A stretch of DNA of 64,000 bases from assembly GCA_964414785.1 (NCBI GenBank), contig CAYPXZ010000008.1, forward strand, positions 49,568 to 113,567, given 5' to 3'. Each line of letters begins with the position of its first letter. Position 1 is the first letter of the stretch. The notes beneath the pieces were generated by a model. That model made no database searches. It saw only the letters and a program-made list of their open reading frames with translations, and had not been told where the DNA came from. The position numbers and the translations under genes were made by a program. This stretch comes from Palsa-1447 sp964414785. Lineage in GTDB: Bacteria; Verrucomicrobiota; Verrucomicrobiia; Opitutales; Opitutaceae. Below, piece by piece: positions 1 to 8,282 of this stretch.

Positions 1-1
1 G

Positions 2-742
2 AGGGGCGATCTGGGAGTGAGGTGTGTGGCCGACGCCATATCCCTCGGCTACCGCCTCATTGATACCGCCATGATCTACGACAATGAGGCGTCAGTGGGC
101 GACGGCATCAAGCAAAGCGGGATCAGGCGCGAGGAACTCTTCATCACCTCAAAACTGTGGAAGAGCGATATGGGCTATGACGCCGCGAAGAGGGGATTTC
201 AGACGTCGATAGACAAGTTGAAGGTCGACTATTTGGACCTCTACTTGATCCACCGGCCCCCCGGAGGGGATTGGAAGGGCTCCTGGCGGGCGATGGAGGA
301 GCTCCATCACCAGGGGAAGATCAAGGCCATCGGCATGAGCAATGCCGATTTCGCGCAGATGAACGACTTGATCTCGAATTTCGAGGTGAAGCCCGCCGTC
401 CACCAGATTGAAACCCATGCGTTCTTCCAGGAGGGGAGTGCGTATGATTACCTGAGGCAACACGGCGTGCAGATGGAGGCGTGGTCGCCATTTGCCGAGG
501 GCCGTCACGGGCTCTTTGCGAACGACTCCCTGGCCGCGGTCGCCAGGAAGCACAGCAAATCGGTGGCGCAGGTGTGCCTCAGGTGGCATTTCCAGCGGGG
601 GATCGTTGTCATTCCCCGTTCCAGCCAGAAGGCGCATATCGCAGAGAATTTGAACATCTTTGACTTCAGCCTCGATGATTCCGACCTGGCGTCGATCCTG
701 CCGCTGGACCTGAACACGTCCCAATTCCCCGAGTGGAGCTGA
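2..742 (+). CDS. Aldo/keto reductase, 5' end cut by window edge
   Basis: NAD(P)H-dependent reductase of the AKR superfamily; the substrate cannot be read from sequence. The frame is open to the left edge, so the N-terminal beta-hairpin and first barrel strand lie outside the window, and the GTG at 17 is only the first start-like codon inside it. Visible family motifs are GYRLIDTAMIYDNE (catalytic Asp and Tyr), ITSKLW (catalytic Lys), LIHRP (catalytic His) and, near the C-terminus, IPRSSQKAHIAENL, the NADP-phosphate binding loop. The layout matches the 2,5-diketo-gluconate reductase/YvgN branch. It ends with TGA at 740-742, about 60 nt before the toxin-antitoxin pair, and shows no functional link to it. 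Confidence 0.9.
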   Translation, partial: RGDLGVRCVADAISLGYRLIDTAMIYDNEASVGDGIKQSGIRREELFITSKLWKSDMGYDAAKRGFQTSIDKLKVDYLDLYLIHRPPGGDWKGSWRAMEELHHQGKIKAIGMSNADFAQMNDLISNFEVKPAVHQIETHAFFQEGSAYDYLRQHGVQMEAWSPFAEGRHGLFANDSLAAVARKHSKSVAQVCLRWHFQRGIVVIPRSSQKAHIAENLNIFDFSLDDSDLASILPLDLNTSQFPEWS

Positions 743-764
743 AATCGTCCCGTGGGAGGCGGGA

Positions 765-800
765 TTGACAGGTATTTCATTTGGGATTTTATGAGTCCCA
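765..800 (+). promoter_or_regulatory. Toxin-antitoxin promoter with overlapping dyad
   Basis: TTGACA at 765-770 is a consensus -35, followed after about 17 nt by a weak -10 (TTTATG, 788-793). A short inverted repeat, TGGGA at 782-786 and TCCCA at 796-800, overlaps the -10 and the antitoxin start. That is the expected position for an autoregulatory operator bound by an Xre-type antitoxin. Promoter and operator function are inferred. Confidence 0.4.
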
Positions 801-801
801 T

Positions 802-1254
802 ATGAAGACGAGGCGCAGGAGCGCATTCAGGGCTCCCAAGATCCCCGCGGCCAAGAAAGTCCCGGTTCCTCTGGAATATCCCGAGCACCCCACCCACGCC
901 GAGATCATGGCGGGTTTCCACGCGCATTCCGTGGCCGAGGTGGCCCAGAGGTTTGGCATTTCCCCGGGTGCGATGGCGGAGCGGATCGGGGTTTCCCGTT
1001 CTACGTATCACCGGAAGCAGAAGGGGGACGCCCTTTTGACCGGTCACGAGTCCGACGCTCTGGCAAGGCACGCCGGTCTCTTGACCCAGGCAATCTCCGT
1101 GTTCGATGGTGACGAGGATGCGGCGAGGCAATGGCTGAATTGCCCTCAGATCGGTCTCGGCGGTGCCGTCCCGCTGGAATGCGCGAAGACGACCTTCGGG
1201 TTCCGCGAGGTCGAGAAGCTGCTCACACGCATCGATCGCGGGGTTTATGCCTGA
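802..1254 (+). CDS. Xre/MbcA/ParS-type antitoxin (DUF2384)
   Basis: 150-residue antitoxin of the Xre-MbcA-ParS family that should neutralise the RES toxin encoded directly downstream. The middle (about residues 40-80) is a helix-turn-helix with GISPGAMAERIGVSRSTYHR. The C-terminal DUF2384-type domain includes DEDAARQWLNCPQIGLGG and ends in a short tail that in this family plugs the toxin active site. The ATG at 802 is preferred over an upstream TTG at 781 because the basic MKTRRRS start follows a promoter-like region. Its last 8 nt overlap the toxin start, so translation is probably coupled. Such antitoxins usually repress their own promoter, and a small dyad sits over the -10. Confidence 0.88.
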   Translation: MKTRRRSAFRAPKIPAAKKVPVPLEYPEHPTHAEIMAGFHAHSVAEVAQRFGISPGAMAERIGVSRSTYHRKQKGDALLTGHESDALARHAGLLTQAISVFDGDEDAARQWLNCPQIGLGGAVPLECAKTTFGFREVEKLLTRIDRGVYA

Positions 1255-1738
1255 GCCGTCGGCCTGGCGGGTGGACAACAGGAAGTGGTCGGCGCGGTCG
1301 TTCGACGGCATCGGCGCCTCGCTCGAGGGCGGCCGCTGGAATTCATCGGGCGTCCCCGTTATCTATGCGAGCGAGCACCTGGCGATGGCGGCGCAGGAGA
1401 GGTTCATCCATCTTCCAAGGCCGCTTCCCCGAAGTTCGCTCTATGTGAGATTTGGCCTGCGCTTTGGGGGATTGGCGGTGACACGACTAGGCCCCCCCGA
1501 TCTGACTTCCGATTGGCGTGCGGAGCCCGCACCCGAGAGCACCCAGAAGATCGGGGATGCCTGGGTCGCGGCCGCCAGGACGGCGATCCTTGCCGTTCCG
1601 AGCGCCCTGTATCCCGAGGAGACCAACTACGTGCTCAATCCGGCTCATCCTGATTTCAGGAGGATCGAGGTCTCTTCACCCGAGCCATTCACCTTTGACC
1701 CGAGGATGGCGCGGCTGATCGAGCCAGGTGATGTTTAA
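1247..1738 (+). CDS. RES-domain toxin of an Xre-RES type II system
   Basis: 163-residue RES-domain protein. Characterised members deplete cellular NAD+ or ADP-ribosylate a metabolic enzyme, arresting growth. Family signatures are the N-terminal RxxxxRW-like segment (WRVDNRKWSARSFDG), the core GGRWNSSGVPVIYASEHLAMAAQE with catalytic Arg and Glu, and the late NYVLNPAHPDF motif. The start at ATG 1247 overlaps the antitoxin stop by 8 nt. Its TAA at 1736-1738 overlaps the stop of the convergent GH2 gene, so the two genes share the bases TTAA. Nothing looks truncated, so the pair is probably functional. Confidence 0.88.
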   Translation: MPEPSAWRVDNRKWSARSFDGIGASLEGGRWNSSGVPVIYASEHLAMAAQERFIHLPRPLPRSSLYVRFGLRFGGLAVTRLGPPDLTSDWRAEPAPESTQKIGDAWVAAARTAILAVPSALYPEETNYVLNPAHPDFRRIEVSSPEPFTFDPRMARLIEPGDV

Positions 1739-3585
1739 GGGCTGGTCTGTGGGGCAATGGCCGACTTCTCGTCGTAGAACGCCTTGAGCACGAAGAAAGC
1801 GGCCTTCTTCTCGCCGTCTGACCCGATGACGCCCTTGCGATTCCAGCCGTCCTGGAGGTGAGGAAGCGGCCTCTTCGGCGAGCGGAAATCGCACAGTATC
1901 CACGGGGTCGCGCCGCGCCACTGCGGGATCTTCCCCAGCATGGCGAGGGTCTTGCGGTAGAGGTCCGCCTGATATTCCTCGCTGAAGCGGGTGAGGCTGT
2001 CCGCATGGTATCCCTGCAGCGCGTCGGCCCCGAATTCGCTGATGACCACCGGCTTGTTGTAGCCGAGCGTCCAGGTGATGCGCTGCAGTCGGTCCGGGAG
2101 CCCGTCGTACCAGCCCACGTACTCGTTGAAGCTGAGCAGGTCCGTGTAGGCCCCGAAGGGGTCGTCGACGATCTTGTGCGTGGCATCAGCCGGGTCCGCC
2201 CGGACCTCCATGGCCGCCGAGACGAGCCGGGTGTCGTCCAGGGCCCGCGCCGTGTCGACAAGGGCCTTGAGGAACCGGGTGCGCGGCTCGCTGACAGGCG
2301 TCTCGTTGGCCACCGACCAGACGATGACGCTTGCGCGGTTGCGGTCGCGGACCACGAGGTCCGTCAGCTGGGCCTGGGCGTTGCGCAGCGTGTCGGGGTT
2401 CCCCCACTGGATGGTCCAGTACACGGGGATCTCCTCCCAGAGCATGAGGCCCAATTCGTCCGCCACACGGGCCACGTGCTCATTGTGGGGGTAATGGGCG
2501 AGCCGGACAAAGTTGCAGTTGAGCTCCTTCGCCCAGCCGAGGAGCAGGCGGGCGTCCGCCTCCGAATAGGCACGAGCGCCCCGCAGGGGATTCTCCTCGT
2601 GCAGACAGATGCCGCGAAGGAAAACCGGGCGGCCGTTGAGGAGGATGTCCGTCCCCCTCACCTCGATCGTCCGAAAGCCGATCCGGTCCTCGATACGGTC
2701 CGTGGCTGCCGCGAGCGTGACGGCGTAGAGGCGGGGATGCTCGGGGGACCAGAGCTCGATGCCCTTCGACGGCACCTCAAAGTGGACCATCCCCGCATCG
2801 TCGGTGTCCGCCTCCGCGGAAAGCTGCGCATCAGGGATCGTCAGGGTGACGTGCTGGCGATGCTGGCCGCCGTCGAGCTGGACCGTGGCGTCGATCATGC
2901 CGCGGTCGCCTTTCCGCAGCTGGACGCGGTAGTCCCGGATGAAGGTCCCCGCGGTCTCCACCAGCCGGACGTCGCGGGTCAGCCCGCCGTAGTTCCACCA
3001 GTCGGTGTTGATGGTCGGGACCCCCTCCAGGTACCGCCGGTTGTCCACGCGGACGACGAGTGAGTTGTCGGACTCCTTGACGAGGCCGGTGACCTCGAAC
3101 TCAAAGGGCGTGAACCCGCCGATGTGCTGGCCGAGCTTCTTCCCGTTGAGGTAGACGTCGGCCTGGTAGTTGGCTGCCCCGAAGTAGAGGAAGAGCCTGT
3201 TGCCGGCGGCCGAGGGAACGTAGTCGAAATGCCGGCGGTACCAGATGGCGCCCTCATAGTAGAAGAGCCTCTCGGCCTGCGAATTCCAGTCGCCCGGGAC
3301 GTCGAGCGTGGGGCTCTGGTCGAAGTTGTACTCGACCAGCTCGCTCTTCGAGGCCGGCTCGTGGTCGAGGAAATAGCCGCCCGTGGGGTGCGGCGAGGCG
3401 TCGAGCTGCTGGTGCCTGTAGTCGTAGTATCCCGTGTCGTAGGGATCGACGATGACATGCCACTTGCCGTCCAGGTCCAGGCCGGGGCGCGCATAGGCGT
3501 TGAGCAGCGGCGGGGCCGCGCCGAGGAGGCTCGTCAGGGCGCAGCCGATTGCGAAGCAAGTGACGGTGACCGGGGTGGGGCGCAT
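1735..3585 (-). CDS. Secreted glycoside hydrolase family 2 (beta-glucuronidase/galactosidase type)
   Basis: 616-residue retaining glycoside hydrolase of family GH2, likely a beta-glucuronidase or beta-galactosidase. An N-terminal signal peptide (to about residue 22, ending GAAPP) implies export. Then come the jelly-roll sugar-binding domain (about 35-200, with GDWNSQ and FLYFGAANYQADVYLNGK), an Ig-like domain (about 210-300) and the TIM barrel (about 305-600). The barrel carries the acid/base Glu428 in SVANET and the nucleophile Glu517 in ISEFGAD. LNGRPVFLRGICLHEENP is the usual barrel entry motif. The start is ATG 3585; the longer open frame upstream lacks a signal sequence. It lies 84 nt downstream of the repeat-protein gene on the same strand, behind a possible terminator. 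Confidence 0.92.
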   Translation of the reverse strand: MRPTPVTVTCFAIGCALTSLLGAAPPLLNAYARPGLDLDGKWHVIVDPYDTGYYDYRHQQLDASPHPTGGYFLDHEPASKSELVEYNFDQSPTLDVPGDWNSQAERLFYYEGAIWYRRHFDYVPSAAGNRLFLYFGAANYQADVYLNGKKLGQHIGGFTPFEFEVTGLVKESDNSLVVRVDNRRYLEGVPTINTDWWNYGGLTRDVRLVETAGTFIRDYRVQLRKGDRGMIDATVQLDGGQHRQHVTLTIPDAQLSAEADTDDAGMVHFEVPSKGIELWSPEHPRLYAVTLAAATDRIEDRIGFRTIEVRGTDILLNGRPVFLRGICLHEENPLRGARAYSEADARLLLGWAKELNCNFVRLAHYPHNEHVARVADELGLMLWEEIPVYWTIQWGNPDTLRNAQAQLTDLVVRDRNRASVIVWSVANETPVSEPRTRFLKALVDTARALDDTRLVSAAMEVRADPADATHKIVDDPFGAYTDLLSFNEYVGWYDGLPDRLQRITWTLGYNKPVVISEFGADALQGYHADSLTRFSEEYQADLYRKTLAMLGKIPQWRGATPWILCDFRSPKRPLPHLQDGWNRKGVIGSDGEKKAAFFVLKAFYDEKSAIAPQTSP

Positions 3586-3625
3586 CCCCGCCACTTTTCT
3601 CCCATACCCGTCCCGCTGGAAGTCT

Positions 3626-3653
3626 AAAACCCGGGGATCCGCGGGGGACGGGT
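3626..3653 (-). terminator. Possible intrinsic terminator between repeat protein and GH2
   Basis: Read on the minus strand, a GC-rich segment with outer arms ACCCG and CGGGT is followed by TTTT, just past the stop of the repeat-protein gene. The stem is short and imperfect, so this is tentative. Confidence 0.35.
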
Positions 3654-3668
3654 CGGGTAACGGACGCC

Positions 3669-6215
3669 CTACGGCACCTCGTAGACCTCGATGAGCGCAA
3701 GTCCCGTCGCGCCCGAGACGCCGCTCAGCTCCACGGTGTAGACGCCGGGGGGGAGGTTCTCCTGGAGCGCGGAATCCGCCGAGCCCGACGGCAGCGCAAA
3801 GGCGCCCGCCTGGGTGAAGAGCCCCGCAAGCGCGGGGCTGCCTCCCCAGGCGGTGTTGCTGTCGATCTTGGCGCCGCCCGAGTCGAAGAGGGTGATCTGG
3901 GGCGCGGCCAGCACCCCGGCGAGGCCGAACTGGGAGAGCGAGGGCCCGATCCCGCGCAGGAGCACAGTGACCGGCGCATTGCCCGATATCGCGAATCCCG
4001 CGATCAGCACGTTGCCGCCCGTCCCGACCTGGCCGCGGGCCGAGATGTTGGTCAGGTGGCCCGCAGGGAATCCGGAATCCGCGTCGTAGACCTCGGCGAG
4101 GCCGATCCCGCCCGCGCCTGACGAGCCGGCCAATTGCGCCGTGTAGGAGCCCGGGGGAAGGCTCTCGACGAGCGCCGAGTCCGCCGAGGCCGCAGCCAGG
4201 GCGAAGGCCCCGACCTGGCTGAACGTGCGGCTCAGCGACGCCGACCCGCCCCACGCCGAATTCGTCCCGATTGCGCCCCCGTCGGAGCCGAGCAGCGTGA
4301 GCTGCGGCGCCGCAAGCGTGCCGGTGACGTTGAACGAGGCCAGGGTGGGCCCGACGCCGCGGACAAGGATCGTCTTCGTGCCCCCGCCCGTGACGAAACC
4401 CGCTATCAGGATGTTGGGGCCCGTGCCCACGTTGCCCCTGACCGAGAGGTTCACGAGCCGGGATGCAGCGGCGACGTTGCCGCTGAGCCCGGAAAAGGGG
4501 ATGGGGCTCGAGGATCCGGCTGGGGTGACGGACCCGCTCAGCGACTGGCCGTCCACCGACAGGCTCAGCGTCGATCCCGACGACGTGGTGGCCGTGAACT
4601 GGCCCGAGGCGCTGGTGGTCCCGGTGGCCGCGTCTGCCGTCGAGGCATTGACGACGACCGCGAGGGTCTCGCCGCTTGGGCCGACCATGGCGTAGGTGGT
4701 TTCGCCTCCGGAATAAAGCGCCGACGCCTTGTAGTAGCCGGCGACCGCCGAATCGGGGCCCCCGGCGGGATCAACGGCCCCGGAGAACGCGATACCGGAG
4801 GACGACCCGGTGACCTGCCCGCCGGAGATGGTCCCAGAGAGCGCGCCCACGACCCGCGGGCCGACCGAGCGCGCGGACGGGCCAGCCAACCCATTCGGCA
4901 GGCCAACGGTGAACGAACCGTCGGCCTGGACCTGCAGGTCCTGGGAATAGAAGGTTTCGGTTAGGGAGAAGTAGGCCATGAATTCGGCGATGCGGTCCTC
5001 CAGGACATTCATCGCCCAGTATCCCTGACCGTTGGTGAGCGTGCCAAAGTATTGTCCGGTATACACGGGCGGGCTGGTCGGGGTGGGCGTGGGGCTGGGT
5101 GTCGGCGTCGGTATTGGACTTGGAGCGGAGGTCGGCGTGGGGGTCGGTGACGGGGTGTGCGAGGGGGTCGGCGACGGGGTCGCCGTCGGAGTGGGTGACG
5201 GGGTCGGTGTAGGTGTGGGAGAAGGAGTCGGCGTGGGAGTGGGCGAAACCGAGGGTGTCGGGGACGGAGTGGGCGTAGGGGACGGCGTCGGTGTCGGCGT
5301 GGGCGACGGAGTTGGAGTCGGGGAAGGCGTTGGTGTCGGCGAGGGAGTCGGTGTCGGTGTGGGAGAAGGCGTGGGTGTCGGCGACGGCGTCGAGGTGGGC
5401 GTGGGAGAAGGCGACGGGGTCGGCGTCGGGGAAGGAGTTGGTGTCGGCGAAGGCGTCGGCGTGGGCGATGGGGTCGGGGTGGGAACTGGGTTGACGGTGA
5501 TAGTCGGGGACGTTCCCGTGATCGAAGAATTACCCGTTTGGATTGCCGTGACCGTCTGCGTTCCCGGCGTGTTCAGGGTCACGGAGAAGGTTGCGATGTT
5601 GCTTAAGGGGACCGCCACGACGGTGCTCGGAATGAAACTAGCGGCGCCGTCGGAACTGGAAAGCGTCACGCTTGCCACGTGGTTGGCCACGACATTGTCG
5701 TATTGATCAACCGCCGTGGCGGTGCCGGTGAGCGATAGACCGGCCGTAACGGAATTGTTGTTCATGGCCACGTCCATGTGGTCCAAGCGCCCGCTGACGG
5801 AGGTGAAGGTCCAGGTGCCGGTATTTCCCGAGCCTAGGGTGTCCGTAACCGTCACTTGATGGGGCATCCCTGCAACCACAGATACCGTCGTCGAGAACGT
5901 GCCCACGCCATTCGTTAGCGACGAGTTGGAAGGCACAGTGCCCCCATTGGTTATCGTGAAGTGCACCGGCCCGGTGTACGAGGTCACCACTTGGGAGCTG
6001 GAATCCAGCGCAGTGACCGTGAATGACACGGTTGTGCCCACCACCGGGGTGCTCGGCCCCGTCACGCTGAATGATTGGAGCTGGGCGCGCACCGCGCCGG
6101 CGCCCAGCCCGAAGAGAAGTACAAGGCCGCAAAGCCGAAGTGACCGTCCCAATCCTCCCAAGAAGATTGGCCCTGGTGCGGGTGGAAGCGGTCCTGCAGG
6201 TTCCGGGAATGCCAT
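3669..6215 (-). CDS. Large secreted protein: Ig-like domains, Pro-Thr stalk, paired C-terminal repeats
   Basis: 848-residue exported protein of unknown function. ATG 6215 gives a signal peptide ending GAGAVRAQ near residue 45. Residues about 48-240 form two or three Ig/filamin-like beta domains (LQSFSVTGPSTPVVGTTVSF and LDHMDVAMNNNSVTAG). A stalk of about 140 residues made of PTPTPSPT units follows. Then comes a domain beginning YTGQYFGTLTNGQGYW, which resembles carbohydrate-contact or adhesin modules of verrucomicrobial surface proteins. The last about 260 residues are two copies of a roughly 130-residue repeat: RGNVGTGPNILIAGF and RGQVGTGGNVLIAGF, each with RGxGPxL, AWGGS and EVY motifs. 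The architecture suggests a surface or substrate-binding protein with a rigid O-glycosylatable spacer. No catalytic motif is visible. Confidence 0.8.
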   Translation of the reverse strand: MAFPEPAGPLPPAPGPIFLGGLGRSLRLCGLVLLFGLGAGAVRAQLQSFSVTGPSTPVVGTTVSFTVTALDSSSQVVTSYTGPVHFTITNGGTVPSNSSLTNGVGTFSTTVSVVAGMPHQVTVTDTLGSGNTGTWTFTSVSGRLDHMDVAMNNNSVTAGLSLTGTATAVDQYDNVVANHVASVTLSSSDGAASFIPSTVVAVPLSNIATFSVTLNTPGTQTVTAIQTGNSSITGTSPTITVNPVPTPTPSPTPTPSPTPTPSPTPTPSPSPTPTSTPSPTPTPSPTPTPTPSPTPTPSPTPTPSPTPTPTPSPTPTPSPTPSVSPTPTPTPSPTPTPTPSPTPTATPSPTPSHTPSPTPTPTSAPSPIPTPTPSPTPTPTSPPVYTGQYFGTLTNGQGYWAMNVLEDRIAEFMAYFSLTETFYSQDLQVQADGSFTVGLPNGLAGPSARSVGPRVVGALSGTISGGQVTGSSSGIAFSGAVDPAGGPDSAVAGYYKASALYSGGETTYAMVGPSGETLAVVVNASTADAATGTTSASGQFTATTSSGSTLSLSVDGQSLSGSVTPAGSSSPIPFSGLSGNVAAASRLVNLSVRGNVGTGPNILIAGFVTGGGTKTILVRGVGPTLASFNVTGTLAAPQLTLLGSDGGAIGTNSAWGGSASLSRTFSQVGAFALAAASADSALVESLPPGSYTAQLAGSSGAGGIGLAEVYDADSGFPAGHLTNISARGQVGTGGNVLIAGFAISGNAPVTVLLRGIGPSLSQFGLAGVLAAPQITLFDSGGAKIDSNTAWGGSPALAGLFTQAGAFALPSGSADSALQENLPPGVYTVELSGVSGATGLALIEVYEVP
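5068..5496 (-). repeat. Low-complexity Pro-Thr/Ser codon repeat
   Basis: About 430 bp of degenerate hexa- to 12-mer repeats (plus strand GGCGTGGGCGAC- and GGTGTCGG-like units) encode the PTPTPSPT stalk of the secreted protein. Third-base variation between units shows it is old and selected at the protein level. Such tracts change length easily, so copy number may vary between strains. Confidence 0.9.
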
Positions 6216-6562
6216 GACAGCTGGATCGATCTGCTTCCGAGCGGCGCAAACCGGGGAACCCGAATCGGCACGCTCGGCAACGCGGCACAATGCAAAGCCC
6301 GGGATCCGAGGCAACTCCCGGAATCGGGTTTAATGGTGATGGGCCGCGTCCGCCTCGAGCCCGCAGGAACGGCCCTTCAGCCGCCCTACCGTTGATCACG
6401 CAATTGCTTGTTTATAAATAAATAACACCCTGGTTTGGGTGTCCCTCGAGCCGGGCCAGACATGCGCAATTGCGTCGCCCTCCCGCCTTGGGAGCCGATC
6501 AAGCCAGACTTCAACCGTTCGCCGAGCGCCGTTTGGCGATGTAAAGAAGGCGCGGATTCGTC
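6216..6562. other. 347-nt intergenic region
   Basis: Between the secreted repeat protein and the small membrane-protein gene, both on the minus strand. Apart from the hairpin at 6425-6442 and an AT-rich stretch (about 6405-6425) in otherwise GC-rich DNA, I see no gene. The AT-rich stretch probably includes the terminator tail of the upstream gene and may also hold the promoter of the repeat protein. Confidence 0.6.
6408..6442 (-). terminator. Hairpin plus T-rich tail downstream of small membrane-protein gene
   Basis: On the minus strand, ACACCC and GGGTGT arms (6 bp, six-base loop; plus-strand arms 6425-6430 and 6437-6442) are followed by TTATTTATTTATAA. This fits a rho-independent terminator for the gene ending at 6563. 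Confidence 0.5.
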
Positions 6563-6739
6563 CTAGAGCCCCAGAAGGTGCCGGGCCGCAAAGAGTGCGG
6601 CGCCGATTGCCAGGAGGCCGATGACAACGATCGGCATGGGCACGCGTGTTTCCTTCGCACCCTCGTAGCGGATGGTGCTGGATGCCTGGTCAGGCACCGC
6701 GGAACGAAGGATTCCTTCGGACGAGTCTCGGTTCTTCAT
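6563..6739 (-). CDS. Small single-pass membrane protein, unknown function
   Basis: 58-residue protein with a polar N-terminal half (MKNRDSSEGILRSAVPDQ) and one C-terminal hydrophobic helix (MPIVVIGLLAIGAALFAARH, about residues 35-55). That predicts an N-in single-pass inner-membrane protein. The start at ATG 6739 is chosen because the 10 residues of open frame upstream are low-complexity. A terminator-like hairpin about 120 nt downstream supports a real transcription unit. I do not recognise the family. Confidence 0.5.
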   Translation of the reverse strand: MKNRDSSEGILRSAVPDQASSTIRYEGAKETRVPMPIVVIGLLAIGAALFAARHLLGL

Positions 6740-7288
6740 GAGATAAGTGGAGGGGGGGGATCCTCCCATGGGAGGACTTGGGATTTCGATACTGATTTGA
6801 TGATCGGCAGGCCTTGGGCCCGGTTTAGTAGCCGCTGCTCTTGCCCCGATTACCCCGGCTTTTCCCCAAATGGATCACATAAACCACCAACTCCTTACAA
6901 AATTTGGGCCCCGGGCTGGGTAGAACTACGCATCCCGGCGCGACCGAGCCGGCATGCGATCGCCTTGGGGGGTCACCCGGACCTCAGGGCTCCACTTCAA
7001 TTCGGTACTCGGCGATGTGGTCCGGCGTCTCCCGCGGGAGGGACAGTGACGTGATCCAGACAGTCGATAGACGGAGGTGGTGCCCGGAAGCCTTGGCCTC
7101 GGCCTTGCCCGCGGGCCGATCCCCTCGGCAGATCAAAGACCCCTGTGCTGCCGGCCAGGGCGCCATGACGCCGGAAGCCCCACGGCCGGGGACCTGCGGG
7201 GAGCCATGTCGAAAAGATCCTGGTCGACCCCGAAATTATCCTCACGGATTGTGGGGCGCGGCGCTAAGGTGTGACCCCAACTCGAACG
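6740..7288. other. 549-nt gap without a convincing gene
   Basis: Open frames here have poor codon structure and no recognisable domain. A TAAGGT hexamer at 7265-7270 could be the -10 for the dehydrogenase starting at 7289, giving a 12-nt leader, but no good -35 accompanies it. A CCTCCCATGGGAGG palindrome lies near 6764-6777, immediately upstream of the minus-strand gene, with no assigned role. Confidence 0.4.
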
Positions 7289-8275
7289 ATGAAGACGAAG
7301 GCACTCCTCATGTCCGGGATAGACCGGGTCGGTCTCGTGGAGACCACCGTGCCCGACCCCGGTCCGCACCAGGTCCTCGTAGAGTCCCTGTACTCGGCGA
7401 TAAGCCCCGGGACGGAGATGCGGTGCCTCTCGGGGAGGCAGCCGGGCGGCATATTCCCGTTCATTCCCGGGTATTCCCTGGTCGGAAGGGTCGTGGCCCG
7501 CGGTGAGGGCGCCGTGCTTCGCGAGGGGACCCTGGTGTTCTGCAAGGGATCGGAGGGCGCCGGTCATCCCATCCTCTGGGGGGCGCACATGGCCCATGCG
7601 GTCTGCTCCGAGTCGAAGGTGTTTGCGCTCCCGGACGGCGTGACCCCGCTCGGCGCCGCCCTCACGAAGCTCGCGGCGATCGCCCACCGCGGGGTTTCCT
7701 GCGCAAGGACCCATTCGGGCGACGAGGTGGCCGTCGTGGGGCTGGGTCCCATCGGGCAGCTGGCCGCGAGACTCCACACGCTCGCCGGGGGCCGGGTTGT
7801 CGCGGCGGACCTGAGCCCGGACCGGGTCGCGCTCGCAAGGGCGGCGGGGATCAACGCGGTCGTGGCCGCGGACGGGCTCGTCCCGGCGCTCGCACGGGAG
7901 ATGCCGCGGGGGGCCGACGTCGTCGTGGATTCCACCGGCGTCCCCTCCGTGCTCCAGCAGTCGATCCGGCTCGGGAAGGCGAAGCCCTGGGACGATTCCG
8001 AGACGGAGCCGACGAGGCTCGTGATCCAGGGAAGCTACGCCGAGAACGTCATCTTCGACTACCACGAGGCGTTCGGGCGCGAGCTCTCCGTGCATTTCCC
8101 GAGGGACAACCAGTCGAGGGACATCCTCGCGGTGATCGGGCTCCTTGCGTCCGGGAAGCTGAGCACGGCCGACCTCGTGAGCGAGGAATGCGACCCGGGC
8201 GACGCGCAGCGCGTCTATTCCGAGCTGCGCGCCTCGAAGCCGGGACTCTTGACCGCCGTCTTCCGCTGGAAGTAG
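7289..8275 (+). CDS. MDR-superfamily alcohol/sugar dehydrogenase
   Basis: 328-residue medium-chain dehydrogenase/reductase. The N-terminal GroES-like domain has ISPGTEMRCLSGRQPGG and FIPGYSLVGRVV. The Rossmann domain has VAVVGLGPIGQLAARL (nucleotide-binding GxGxxG) followed by an acidic VAADLS, suggesting NAD+ preference. The usual four-Cys structural zinc loop is absent, as in the threonine/sorbitol dehydrogenase-like SPGTE subgroup that often occurs beside Gfo/Idh oxidoreductases. ATG 7289 (MKTKALL) is preferred to GTG 7271. It is convergent with the AraC gene that divides it from the Gfo/Idh operon, so a role in the same sugar pathway is likely but unproven. Confidence 0.82.
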   Translation: MKTKALLMSGIDRVGLVETTVPDPGPHQVLVESLYSAISPGTEMRCLSGRQPGGIFPFIPGYSLVGRVVARGEGAVLREGTLVFCKGSEGAGHPILWGAHMAHAVCSESKVFALPDGVTPLGAALTKLAAIAHRGVSCARTHSGDEVAVVGLGPIGQLAARLHTLAGGRVVAADLSPDRVALARAAGINAVVAADGLVPALAREMPRGADVVVDSTGVPSVLQQSIRLGKAKPWDDSETEPTRLVIQGSYAENVIFDYHEAFGRELSVHFPRDNQSRDILAVIGLLASGKLSTADLVSEECDPGDAQRVYSELRASKPGLLTAVFRWK

Positions 8276-8282
8276 GGCGCCC

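Noticed and set aside
5072..5700. Plus-strand 224-codon Gly/Val-rich frame opposite the Pro-Thr stalk
   Set aside because: A shadow of the repetitive minus-strand coding sequence; no start context or domain.
6421..6442. ACACCCTGGTTTGGGTGT as a stress-promoter box
   Set aside because: Neither strand shows a hexamer at the right distance. The stem plus T-rich tail reads better as a terminator.
6764..6777. CTCCCAT core upstream of the small membrane-protein gene (minus strand), considered as a 15th promoter box
   Set aside because: It lacks the ACACC part, the hexamer 22 nt downstream is TATCTC (no T at position 6), and +1 would fall at or after the start codon.
6904..7288. Open frames in the 6740-7288 gap as genes
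   Set aside because: Compositionally random translations, no start context, no domain and no conservation signal that I can judge.
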